From IMG/VR virus record IMGVR_UViG_3300042559_001228, positions 1 to 44,654 of that record: a DNA stretch of 44,654 nucleotides; one strand, given 5' to 3'. Origin of the DNA: a virus. The translations under genes and the position numbers were made by a program. The notes under the pieces were generated by a model that had not been told where the DNA came from, did not search any database, and saw only the letters and a list, made by a program, of their open reading frames with translations. Below, piece after piece: positions 38,091-44,589 of the stretch (within the stretch, counting starts at the first letter, position 1; the number at the start of each line of letters is the position of its first letter).

Positions 38091-38120
38091 CTTAGTATAG
38101 TACAAAAAGAAAGGGATGAA

Positions 38121-38139
38121 GGGGGACCGTAGGTCCCCC
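38121..38139. repeat. Covarying hairpin, copy 6
   Basis: GGGGGACC / GGTCCCCC around GTA, preceded by GGGATGAA. Only the loop differs from copy 3. Confidence 0.75.
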
Positions 38140-38147
38140 GTAATACG

Positions 38148-39044
38148 TTATATCCATTTAAAACTAAAGTTGAACTTCGAGTCGCTATCCAAGTTACTTG
38201 AAAAACGAACAGGAACTAAATCATTTGATTTAAGTATGTGTTTTATTCTTTCTGATATTAGTGTTTTTAATAGTTCTCTTTTAGGTGACTCATAATCTTC
38301 AGAAAGTTTTGGGTACTCCACATAGATTGGCATGAAATCGAAGTCTACTTCCCCAGTAATCTTGTTGTGGCTTCTTGCATCACATTTGAACTTAAGTTTG
38401 ATATTTTGGGGGAATTTATAATATACCTTGATTTGTTTTAATTCACCATCATCTCCCATACTCGTATTAATTTCATCTGGTATTGTAAAGGTTCCCTCCT
38501 CGACGAAGTCAAGATGAACCTGAAGGTTATGTGGAATGTTCTTCTGAGACTGTAGTTGTTTCAGACTCCTATTAAGTCTTTCCATGGTGGTGTCATCTAT
38601 TTCCATTACAGATCTAAATCCCACGGGGTCTTTAAGAAAAGTCATTAAGGTTTTTACTTGACGTAATTCTTTGGTCCATTGAAGAGTTTCCACAGGTAAT
38701 ACAGTGTGCATGGAATCATTTAAGTTAAACCCAAGGTATCCGTCCAATCCCCCAGTAAATAAAAAGTCCTTGATCCTCACTGCCGTTTTTCCCACTTGAT
38801 CGGAACTACTCGGGTACTCGTCATACAAGGTTTTGAACTTCTCCGCAATCTCGGTCATCAATTTAAATATTAAATCTGGTTGGGCCTGAGACTCACGTAT
38901 TACGATGTTCAAGTAACATCCAAAATTAGTATTAAAGTGGTTATCCGCAGATACATAATATATCTCACCGTTTAAAGATTTCAAAGGTCCCCTCAAGGTA
39001 CTCACAAATCTATCATATTCTATTTTGCTTAATGATTTTTCCAT
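38148..39044 (-). CDS. Hypothetical protein
   Basis: A 298-residue protein of unknown function. It begins MEKSLSKIEYDRFVSTLRGP, loosely like the TExQ tag, and TATTTATA lies 3 nt upstream of its ATG as for tagged genes. Predicted mixed alpha/beta: strands near GEIYYVSADNHFN, a helix DLIFKLMTEIAEKFKTLYDE, and a later strand-rich section (IKVYYKFPQNIKLKFKCDAR). No catalytic pattern is recognised. It is the last gene of the leftward region and is followed by a terminator. Confidence 0.6.
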   Translation of the reverse strand: MEKSLSKIEYDRFVSTLRGPLKSLNGEIYYVSADNHFNTNFGCYLNIVIRESQAQPDLIFKLMTEIAEKFKTLYDEYPSSSDQVGKTAVRIKDFLFTGGLDGYLGFNLNDSMHTVLPVETLQWTKELRQVKTLMTFLKDPVGFRSVMEIDDTTMERLNRSLKQLQSQKNIPHNLQVHLDFVEEGTFTIPDEINTSMGDDGELKQIKVYYKFPQNIKLKFKCDARSHNKITGEVDFDFMPIYVEYPKLSEDYESPKRELLKTLISERIKHILKSNDLVPVRFSSNLDSDSKFNFSFKWI

Positions 39045-39047
39045 AGA

Positions 39048-39055
39048 TATAAATA
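39048..39055 (-). promoter_or_regulatory. TATTTATA motif, leftward
   Basis: TATTTATA on the minus strand, 3 nt upstream of the ATG at 39044. It overlaps the end of the T-run of the terminator that closes the upstream gene. Confidence 0.4.
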
Positions 39056-39086
39056 TAAAAAAAAAGGTTCCATTGTGGTGGAACCT
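39056..39086 (-). terminator. Rho-independent terminator, leftward
   Basis: On the minus strand AGGTTCCA and TGGAACCT pair around CCACAA, followed by nine T residues. It terminates the small DNA-binding gene at 39113. Confidence 0.8.
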
Positions 39087-39112
39087 CTTAGTAATACATG
39101 TGTGTAATAAGA

Positions 39113-39292
39113 CTATCGTCCCATTAACTCGTTACGGAACTGTACGGCCTTTCTCTTGCTAGAGAAATTCTTAGAGTACTTAGTACCATTAACACTTACA
39201 CGTACACGGTAAGATGAACCATCATGATAGATGTTGTCAGCAACAGGAACATATGTAGTAACTGTGGTGCGACGGGATGTTGTTTTTTTCAT
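39113..39292 (-). CDS. Small AP2/integrase-arm-like DNA-binding protein
   Basis: A 59-residue, very basic protein. The core SSYRVRVSVNGTKYSKNFSS followed by KRKAVQFRNEL has the three-strand-plus-helix pattern of AP2 and integrase N-terminal arm-binding domains, which bind specific DNA. It is a stand-alone domain with a Thr/Arg-rich lead-in (MKKTTSRRTTVTTYVP). It may recognise one of the repeated elements in the surrounding DNA or act as a regulator. It is followed by a strong terminator. Confidence 0.65.
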   Translation of the reverse strand: MKKTTSRRTTVTTYVPVADNIYHDGSSYRVRVSVNGTKYSKNFSSKRKAVQFRNELMGR

Positions 39293-39394
39293 TTGCGACT
39301 ATTTTAAGTTTATATATAAAATATAACAAATAATATCCAAATAAAAAAATCCTGTCAAAAAAATATTTTACCCCAGTAATGTTCCGAGTCCTGA

Positions 39395-39535
39395 TCAGGT
39401 CCCACTGTTGAGATATCTGTCTCCCCACTTCTTGGTCATATAGGCATCATACCTATGTGCCTTGTTCGGGTTGAACAGGAATATCACGAAGTAGTAATCC
39501 CACTTCCACTCTAAATCTTTTAAAAACTTCTTCAT
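39395..39535 (-). CDS. Small aromatic hypothetical protein
   Basis: A 46-residue protein starting MKKFLKDLEWKWDYYFVIFL, with KAHRYDAYMTKKWGDRYLNS at the C-terminus. The Trp/Tyr-rich pattern with MTKKWG resembles small proteins common in Bacteroidota mobile DNA. I use the ATG at 39535; an upstream in-frame ATG at 39628 would cover an ATTACTGGGG element and overlap the previous gene. Function unknown. Confidence 0.55.
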   Translation of the reverse strand: MKKFLKDLEWKWDYYFVIFLFNPNKAHRYDAYMTKKWGDRYLNSGT

Positions 39536-39561
39536 ATGATGTTGTTTATTCCCCAGTAATG

Positions 39562-39762
39562 TTATCGGATCTTCTCCTTCCTGAGGATGTCGGTCAGAAG
39601 ATTTTTGTGATTTTGAACGATTACACAATGCTGTTTCTTAAGAGCTTCCTCTAAGGACATTCGTTGGTGTGTAATCTTCCAATTGATTCTGTCGGTCGAC
39701 TCCCATCGTTCCCAATGCTTGCCACTAGGTGAGAGCTGAATTCTACTGTGAATCTTTTTCAT
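39562..39762 (-). CDS. Small basic hypothetical protein
   Basis: A 66-residue protein starting MKKIHSRIQLSPSGKHWERW. The pattern of SPSGKHWERWESTD and a helix (RMSLEEALKKQ) suggests a small nucleic-acid-binding fold, but no family is certain. I use the ATG at 39762 because the promoter -7 box lies at 39786-39793, making the upstream Met at 39828 impossible on this transcript. Function unknown. Confidence 0.55.
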   Translation of the reverse strand: MKKIHSRIQLSPSGKHWERWESTDRINWKITHQRMSLEEALKKQHCVIVQNHKNLLTDILRKEKIR

Positions 39763-39785
39763 TTGTTTTTTATTTGATAATTCCG

Positions 39786-39817
39786 CAAAGGTACGGTGTT
39801 TAAGGGTTAATAACAAA
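39786..39817 (-). promoter_or_regulatory. Promoter TTTG-N20-TACCTTTG, leftward
   Basis: On the minus strand TTTG (39817-39814) and TACCTTTG (39793-39786) are separated by 20 nt. It drives the gene at 39762, with a leader of about 20 nt. Confidence 0.6.
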
Positions 39818-39826
39818 CCCTTAAAC
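39798..39826. repeat. 11-bp inverted repeat over the promoter
   Basis: GTTTAAGGGTT (39798-39808) and AACCCTTAAAC (39816-39826) are perfect complements. The repeat covers the -33 element of the leftward promoter and the stop codon of the upstream gene, so it could be an operator and/or a terminator. Confidence 0.6.
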
Positions 39827-40387
39827 AAATTCTTCAGTTTTAATCATATTGAAGTCAATTGACTTCAGTTTGAATACTAAGTAGTCGATTGCTATTCCCA
39901 CAATCTTTCCATTGTGCTTGGCTACAAGAAGTCGGTAGGAACCATCCCCATAACCTGAAGACGATACTACCCCAGTATTATATGAACCCCACTGTTGGCT
40001 TGACAAGGTGAATTTGCACATTTTATCATACCACTTATCTCCATCACCATCATATGGTAATGAAAATGTACTTTGAGGGGTAATTATCTCGTCAGCAATG
40101 GAATCATTCCTATAGGACTCCATATCAAATATTCCACACTGACCCGAGTCAACACCAATATCAGCAGTGGTAACTGTTCTCCAAGATAAATCGTCCTCCA
40201 CATAATCCTTGTGGACAGCAACAAGTGCCGCACATCTTGTACCCCAACCACCGGTCTCATCCGATTTGAATGCTGTGGAGGAGTACTCACCAGGTAATAC
40301 ATTTGTCAACTTATGCTGACACCAGGTAGGGACAGTGTAACAAGGGTCCGATACCATAACTTCTGATCCTAAATAAATCTTTTCCAT
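39821..40387 (-). CDS. DUF4241-like protein
   Basis: A 188-residue protein with VMVSDPCYTVPTWCQ near the N-terminus (10-24), DIGVDSGQCGIFD (about 76-88) and VSSSGYGDGSYRLLVAK (about 141-157). The 'DPCY', 'VDSGQxGIF' and 'SGYGDGxY' blocks match the DUF4241 type of domain found in Bacteroidota. No activity is known. It follows the 40389 gene by 1 nt. Family assignment is moderate. Confidence 0.65.
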   Translation of the reverse strand: MEKIYLGSEVMVSDPCYTVPTWCQHKLTNVLPGEYSSTAFKSDETGGWGTRCAALVAVHKDYVEDDLSWRTVTTADIGVDSGQCGIFDMESYRNDSIADEIITPQSTFSLPYDGDGDKWYDKMCKFTLSSQQWGSYNTGVVSSSGYGDGSYRLLVAKHNGKIVGIAIDYLVFKLKSIDFNMIKTEEFV

Positions 40388-40388
40388 T

Positions 40389-40712
40389 TTAAATTACATT
40401 TATTGTGAATGATTCTGTTTCAAGTTGTCTGTGTAAATAAACTAAGTGTTCCATTGTAAGGTCGTTATAACCTAAGTCGTGGTAACCATCTCCTGTAATA
40501 CCTTTAGTGATTAACTGACCTGTGGTTCCACATATCCCTATAACAACTACTTTAACTTGGTAGTCGTCGTCGAAGTTTTGGGTAAACCACACTGAGAATG
40601 GATTGATTAATTCTAATTCAAATTCGTCCCCTCCGTTAAGTTTAACAGTTCTGTGGACGATATCTCTGTGAATACTATCACGGAGTTTTAATAATTCTTG
40701 ACCGTAGTTCAT
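40389..40712 (-). CDS. Hypothetical protein
   Basis: A 107-residue protein with a helical start (GQELLKLRDSIHRDIVHRTV) and a beta-rich middle (EFELELINPFSVWFTQNFDD, YQVKVVVIGICG). The C-terminal helix contains DLTMEHLVYLHRQL. Similar small proteins are frequent in Bacteroidota mobile DNA but without known role. It is the first gene of a two-gene leftward unit with its own promoter. Confidence 0.6.
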   Translation of the reverse strand: MNYGQELLKLRDSIHRDIVHRTVKLNGGDEFELELINPFSVWFTQNFDDDYQVKVVVIGICGTTGQLITKGITGDGYHDLGYNDLTMEHLVYLHRQLETESFTINVI

Positions 40713-40736
40713 ATGATTAATAGTTTAAGTGTAATA

Positions 40737-40768
40737 CGAAATTAGATATTATTTTCGAATATTCCAAA
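40737..40768 (-). promoter_or_regulatory. Promoter TTTG-N20-TAATTTCG, leftward
   Basis: On the minus strand TTTG is followed by GAATATTCGAAAA and, after 20 nt, TAATTTCG, one base off the TAnnTTTG consensus. Gene start at 40712. Confidence 0.55.
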
Positions 40769-41251
40769 TTATGCTAGAATATTTTTTAGAACTTTAATAT
40801 TCTCGTCAATCTCAAGGTCCATCACTTTAAGTAACTTCTCCTTGGCTAACTCCATAAACGATACACTGTTACCCAGTAAATCAATGTCCGTCCCGTGCAC
40901 ATCCGTCTTCCCGACGATAACCCTAATGTCCTTAGTGCCTTTACCCTCTCTATAGAATAGAGCTCGAGCATAGATGTACTCACGAACCAAAGACAGTTTG
41001 ATTTCATCAGCCACTGATTCCTTGGAACGGAGTTGCATAATGATTTCTTCTAACTTGGCTAACATCTCGAAGTTGGTCTTCATCATACGGATACTGTTCT
41101 TATACTGATTACAGTACTTCACCAGCTCATCGGTGTGAGGAATACTTAAATCGATGTCCACATTAAGGAACCGATCGTACGAACTAATTCTATCTCGGGT
41201 ACCCACTATCTCAGTGAATACTCCTCCCGTTAAACGATTTTCTCTACCCAT
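40769..41251 (-). CDS. Hypothetical helical protein
   Basis: A 160-residue protein. A central long helix (ELVKYCNQYKNSIRMMKTNF, then EMLAKLEEIIMQLRS) is followed by basic/acidic helices and an IRVIVGKTDVHGTDIDLLGN stretch with beta character. No known motif. It overlaps the upstream gene by 22 nt and ends just before a promoter. Confidence 0.6.
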   Translation of the reverse strand: MGRENRLTGGVFTEIVGTRDRISSYDRFLNVDIDLSIPHTDELVKYCNQYKNSIRMMKTNFEMLAKLEEIIMQLRSKESVADEIKLSLVREYIYARALFYREGKGTKDIRVIVGKTDVHGTDIDLLGNSVSFMELAKEKLLKVMDLEIDENIKVLKNILA

Positions 41252-41475
41252 TTTATTTTTGTTTTTAATTTGTTTAAAATCCCAGTAAACTTTCCCTCAC
41301 CCTGGCTCACCTCAGGTAAGAATTCATATCTTGTGTTCATTGAACCTCCCAAGTAACCAGTAAAGAATTTGGTTGGCTCAACATATTGGCTTGATACTTT
41401 ATACTTCATAACCCATTCATTGAATGATAATGGTGTTTGGAAGTTGCTTAATTTAACTTTCAGTTTCTTTTCCAT
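41230..41475 (-). CDS. Hypothetical small protein
   Basis: An 81-residue basic protein (MEKKLKVKLSNFQTPLSFNE ...). The middle has FFTGYLGGSMNTRYEFL and the C-terminus a basic helix (GILNKLKTKIKWVEKIV). It overlaps both neighbours, as in the other leftward operons. Function unknown. Confidence 0.55.
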   Translation of the reverse strand: MEKKLKVKLSNFQTPLSFNEWVMKYKVSSQYVEPTKFFTGYLGGSMNTRYEFLPEVSQGEGKFTGILNKLKTKIKWVEKIV

Positions 41476-42088
41476 ACATTTCTTTTATATCGTTAAAAAT
41501 TTCTTCTAATGTCTTAAGGTCTTCGTCCCCAGTAATAAAATGGAACATTTCCTTCACTGATTCAAAGGTTACATCTTCATCACTCTCGAACAAATAGTCA
41601 ATGTCCCCGTCGATAGATTCAAAGAAGTTCTCCTTGTCGAAAAGATATCTACCCTCATTGTATGAATAATCTTCTTCGGTTAATCCATTCTCATTGTCAA
41701 AATAAGATTTACCACAGAAGTCACAACCTGGTTCTTCATAATATAACTCACACTTCACATTGAATAACCTACCCAAGTGTTGAATGAAGTTTATTGGTGG
41801 TGACCAAGCTGAATCGAACGACATTGTTATTGATTCGTCATCATAAGTGATATTAGCTTCGTTGTATGACACATCCCACTTACAACCCCAGTAATTAATG
41901 TTGGCATCGTACCATCCTCCGTGTTCGTATTCATTTAACTCAATAGATTTGTCACGACCAACAAGAGCCATAAAAATACCAGGGGATGTGTTATCCTTAC
42001 TCTCGATATCTTCGAGATAAAATTTAATTCTGTCCAAGTTTTCGTTATCACCTGTAATAGTAAGGTGATTGTTGCACCAATTTGGCAT
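41453..42088 (-). CDS. Api92-like phage protein (DUF1281 type)
   Basis: A 211-residue protein starting MPNWCNNHLTITGDNENLDR, the characteristic opening of Api92-like proteins with a ferredoxin-like fold, followed by NYWGCKWDVSYNEA, SFDSAWSPPINF and ELYYEEPGCDFCGK. These blocks are typical of the family, whose function is unknown. I chose 42088 rather than an in-frame ATG at 42112 because the -7 box (42110-42117) overlaps the latter, and MPNWCNN is the family start. It is first in a leftward unit. Confidence 0.8.
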   Translation of the reverse strand: MPNWCNNHLTITGDNENLDRIKFYLEDIESKDNTSPGIFMALVGRDKSIELNEYEHGGWYDANINYWGCKWDVSYNEANITYDDESITMSFDSAWSPPINFIQHLGRLFNVKCELYYEEPGCDFCGKSYFDNENGLTEEDYSYNEGRYLFDKENFFESIDGDIDYLFESDEDVTFESVKEMFHFITGDEDLKTLEEIFNDIKEMYGKETES

Positions 42089-42109
42089 AGTTGTATGATT
42101 TATGTTTAA

Positions 42110-42141
42110 CAAAGATATAACAGGGATATCATTATTCCAAA
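42110..42141 (-). promoter_or_regulatory. Promoter TTTG-N20-TATCTTTG, leftward
   Basis: On the minus strand TTTG (42141-42138) and TATCTTTG (42117-42110) with a 20-nt spacer. Transcription should start just downstream of 42110, before the ATG at 42088. Confidence 0.7.
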
Positions 42142-42162
42142 TAATATCCCCGTTATTTTATT

Positions 42163-42645
42163 TTACCAAGAAGCTCTGTATTCAAAGTCACCAGAGTACA
42201 ATCCGTGTTCTTTGGATTGTTCGTGTTCTTCTAATAACTCCTCAATGATTTTGATAGTTGAGTTTACATCTTCTTTGTAATACTCATCAATTTCATCTCC
42301 ACCGAAAAAGAAACCCTGTACTGGTGGAAGAAGTTCTTTAGCCTTATCAAAGTTGGAACTAACTTCTTTTAGAGTTTCCAACAACTCTTTCAGTTTGTCT
42401 TCATCAACATTGATGTCTTGACATTCATCAACACCGCCACCGCAATTATCAATGAACCATCCGTGAAGTGCATTGAACTTTCTCCAATACGCCACCTGTT
42501 CGGTGATGTAACAAATACGATTTGGTTTAATGTCGTTACGAACTACACCATTCTTTTTAACTTCGATTTGGTGTTGTTGTTCAGGTGGGTTGTGTTCCCA
42601 ATTTTGTACATAAGTTTTTTTGTACAGATACATGTCTAGTCCCAT
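42163..42645 (-). CDS. Conserved phage protein (MGLDMYLYKK family)
   Basis: A 160-residue protein that begins MGLDMYLYKKTYVQNW and contains EQVAYWRKFNALHGWFIDNC (about 48-68), a combination seen in many phage and mobile-element orphans. The C-terminal half is helical and acidic with VQGFFFGGDEIDEYY. No enzymatic function is established for the group. It has its own promoter. Confidence 0.7.
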   Translation of the reverse strand: MGLDMYLYKKTYVQNWEHNPPEQQHQIEVKKNGVVRNDIKPNRICYITEQVAYWRKFNALHGWFIDNCGGGVDECQDINVDEDKLKELLETLKEVSSNFDKAKELLPPVQGFFFGGDEIDEYYKEDVNSTIKIIEELLEEHEQSKEHGLYSGDFEYRASW

Positions 42646-42676
42646 GATTTTTTAGTTTAAGTGTTAATTAATAATG

Positions 42677-42708
42677 TAAAGGTATTACAATAATTTTATT
42701 ATACCAAA
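42677..42708 (-). promoter_or_regulatory. Promoter TTTG-N20-TACCTTTA, leftward
   Basis: On the minus strand TTTG (42708-42705) and TACCTTTA (42684-42677), 20-nt spacer, last base off consensus. Drives the gene at 42645; the -33 element abuts the end of the upstream gene. Confidence 0.6.
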
Positions 42709-43080
42709 TTATTTTATGAAAAGTTTACTATCGATTGTAAATAATTCTTTGTACTCACTTCCGTCAGCATTCTGTCCGTTTAAATTCCAGAATGGTAATA
42801 CTCTTGGATTGTATTTTAAATGTGCGGTAGTTTCAGGAATAAAATCTTCGGTAAGAATTTCTATTTCTTTACAAAGAACATAAGCACAAACCACTTTGGT
42901 AGTTTCCCCAGTAAATATCTTCTGCGCTGCTGTCCTGTTGTTTTTCAGAACGCAATCAGTTAGTATTAACTGAACTTCAGCTGGGTGATAATATTTCACC
43001 CAGCCGTTGTTATACTCAATTTTCCATTTTAAATAATTCTCTCCCTTTCCGAGATTGAATCTAACTTTATGCTTTTTCAA
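42709..43080 (-). CDS. Conserved hypothetical protein, probable TTG start
   Basis: A 124-residue protein whose conserved-looking core begins KKHKVRFNLGKGENYLKWKI and continues with YYHPAEVQLILTDCVLKNNR and TTKVVCAYVLCKEIEI, like a small beta domain known from phage orphans. The best start is TTG at 43080, giving a 14-nt overlap with the upstream gene; the frame is open further upstream but that part lies inside the neighbour. Function unknown; the start is uncertain. Confidence 0.55.
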   Translation of the reverse strand: MKKHKVRFNLGKGENYLKWKIEYNNGWVKYYHPAEVQLILTDCVLKNNRTAAQKIFTGETTKVVCAYVLCKEIEILTEDFIPETTAHLKYNPRVLPFWNLNGQNADGSEYKELFTIDSKLFIK

Positions 43081-43519
43081 CTTCTTCCTTTTTATATTTT
43101 TTAACAAATTCACTCGGAGTACCACGAAACAATTCTGTTTTATTTCCGTCGTTCTCATAACAAACAAACTCAATGGAGTAATCTTCTTTAACGATAACAT
43201 CATAAAGATAATCTTCCCAAGAATTTCCACGACTTGACAAAGATTGTACATAGGTGTTTCCTGTTTCGCCACCTTTTAATTTCCAAATGAGTTGAGCAGC
43301 TAAGCAACCAGCGCCGTTGAATACTAATTTCTTTTCATTAGCACCATACCCATTAACGACTTTTCCTGTTGATAACCATTCAGCGGTTTCAAGTGGATGA
43401 CCTGTTGGGTATCCGTCGTACTGACGATAGATTAAACAGATTTCATTCTGTTTTACTTTTTTTACTTTTTTACCTGTTGAGTATTCCTCAATGATGCGGT
43501 AAGTTGAACGAGTTCCCAT
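43067..43519 (-). CDS. Conserved phage protein (MGTRSTYRIIE family)
   Basis: A 150-residue protein starting MGTRSTYRIIEEY, followed by CLIYRQYDGYPTGHPLETAEWL, the recognisable start of a conserved phage/bacterial orphan family, and FNGAGCLAAQLIWKLK. I use Met at 43519 because the promoter -7 box lies at 43553-43560, inside the longer frame. No function is known. Confidence 0.75.
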   Translation of the reverse strand: MGTRSTYRIIEEYSTGKKVKKVKQNEICLIYRQYDGYPTGHPLETAEWLSTGKVVNGYGANEKKLVFNGAGCLAAQLIWKLKGGETGNTYVQSLSSRGNSWEDYLYDVIVKEDYSIEFVCYENDGNKTELFRGTPSEFVKKYKKEEVEKA

Positions 43520-43552
43520 AATAAATTTTTTTTTGTGATTAATATTATGATA

Positions 43553-43583
43553 CAAAGATAATACTTTTTTATTACCTGCCAAA
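43553..43583 (-). promoter_or_regulatory. Promoter TTTG-N19-TATCTTTG, leftward
   Basis: On the minus strand TTTG (43583-43580) and TATCTTTG (43560-43553), 19-nt spacer, 33 nt upstream of the ATG at 43519. Confidence 0.6.
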
Positions 43584-43754
43584 TTTATTTTCAACTTTTT
43601 TAAAAAAATATTTGCCGGCGTCATGCATAATCCTAAACATTACTGGGGTGTAATACGGATCTGATCGGCGCACGATCTGCAGCACTGGTCAAACATTACT
43701 GGGATGTACCCCAGTAAACTTTCGCCTCAGGCCTGTGCAGGTACAGTGCACAGC

Positions 43755-43781
43755 AAAAAAAATCCCCACCTTTCGGTGAGG
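43755..43781 (-). terminator. Rho-independent terminator, leftward
   Basis: On the minus strand CCTCACC and GGTGGGG pair around GAAA and are followed by a T-run. It is just after the stop of the gp88-like gene. Confidence 0.8.
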
Positions 43782-43788
43782 ACATTTA

Positions 43789-44589
43789 TTAAAGTTCAAT
43801 AACAAACTTATTCTTTGTTAACTTATTTCGAACTCGTTTATATTTGAGCCCGACAATTACATTCTTTTTATCTTTATACCTCATATCGTAAAGATCCCCG
43901 TCGATTACTTTCCTATCCCAAAATGTTTTAGGTACTTTATTAAAAACAACTGCCACCCTTATGTTATTATTTAACATTGTATGACACTCATTTAAATTAT
44001 GACCGCTATAAGAGAAAGTTAAATCGTAGTTCTTATATTTTTTAAGTAGTTCGATTCTTTTAGGAACCTTCGTATAATCGTAGAATTGAATATGTTGAAA
44101 GTATTGTAAAATATTAACGGGTTTATCATTTACATGAAGATAAAACGATTCGGGTGTTATATCTGATGTGTTATTCAAACGAACTGAAAATTTATAACCC
44201 AACTTCTTAGCCTTCAATTCAGTTGATTTAATTTCATCAAACAACCAATTGACAAAAAATTCCCTGTGTTCAAAAAACAATTTAGTTTTTGCAATTCGTG
44301 AACGATTAATTTTATCGTCCTCCATGTTCATCGTGTTCATCCCTGATTCATTCAAACATAACTTTGTACATTCTTTTGTTCTCATAGGGCAAACCTCGTA
44401 ACCGCTCATTTTTGCAGGAGCTAAGTACAAACTATATGTTAATTCATCGTACTTGAATGCCTTCTGATGTTTGGTTGTCATATTAACGGAGCCTAAATAA
44501 GATATCCCTGTTAATCTTTTTGCTTGAGCTTTAGTAGTGTAAATCATTTGTTGATTTTTTAGTGTAGTGAGTAATTGTTGTTTCTTCAT
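43789..44589 (-). CDS. Gp88-like phage protein
   Basis: A 266-residue protein resembling mycobacteriophage gene product 88: LYLAPAKMSGYEVCPMRTKE followed by CTKLCLNES (Cys67, Cys74, Cys78), an IAKTKLFFEHREFF segment and FSVRLNNTSDITPESF. The three-cysteine cluster followed by R-x-N-x-x-S-D is the family signature and may bind a metal or Fe-S cluster. Function is not established. The ATG at 44589 is used; Met15 (44547) is an alternative because an upstream gene may overlap this start. Confidence 0.75.
   Translation of the reverse strand: MKKQQLLTTLKNQQMIYTTKAQAKRLTGISYLGSVNMTTKHQKAFKYDELTYSLYLAPAKMSGYEVCPMRTKECTKLCLNESGMNTMNMEDDKINRSRIAKTKLFFEHREFFVNWLFDEIKSTELKAKKLGYKFSVRLNNTSDITPESFYLHVNDKPVNILQYFQHIQFYDYTKVPKRIELLKKYKNYDLTFSYSGHNLNECHTMLNNNIRVAVVFNKVPKTFWDRKVIDGDLYDMRYKDKKNVIVGLKYKRVRNKLTKNKFVIEL

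Larger units (their letters stand above)
37300..38147. other. Gene-free region between convergent operons, hairpin-rich
   Basis: No credible gene is seen over 848 nt. Rightward transcription ends here (36235 gene) and leftward transcription ends here (38148 gene). It contains six GC-rich hairpins of one family, a 16-bp palindrome, two terminators (one per direction), two ATTACTGGGG copies and a perfect DnaA box TTATCCACA at 37521-37529. The content would suit a replication origin, a recombination or packaging site, or a double transcription barrier. Confidence 0.6.
37889..43718. repeat. Scattered ATTACTGGGG elements
   Basis: The decamer ATTACTGGGG or a one-base variant occurs on the plus strand at 37891-37900, 37940-37949, 43639-43648 and 43695-43704. 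On the minus strand it occurs at 38351-38360, 38750-38759, 39371-39380, 39551-39560, 39970-39979, 41527-41536, 41886-41895, 42906-42915 and 43709-43718. Weaker forms are at 40871 and 41281. In five gene-free places the longer form AACATTACTGGG is kept. I noticed no copy to the left of 37 kb. Function unknown. Confidence 0.7.

Noticed and set aside
37910-38095. 61-codon frame in the hairpin region
   Set aside because: It runs through inverted repeats and an ATTACTGGGG copy, and its composition reflects the repeats.
37300-38147. CRISPR array
   Set aside because: The repeated units are self-complementary hairpins in mixed orientation with irregular spacing, not direct repeats with unique spacers.
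42088-42112. Start of the Api92-like protein at 42112
   Set aside because: The -7 promoter box overlaps it, and the family typically begins at MPNWCNN.
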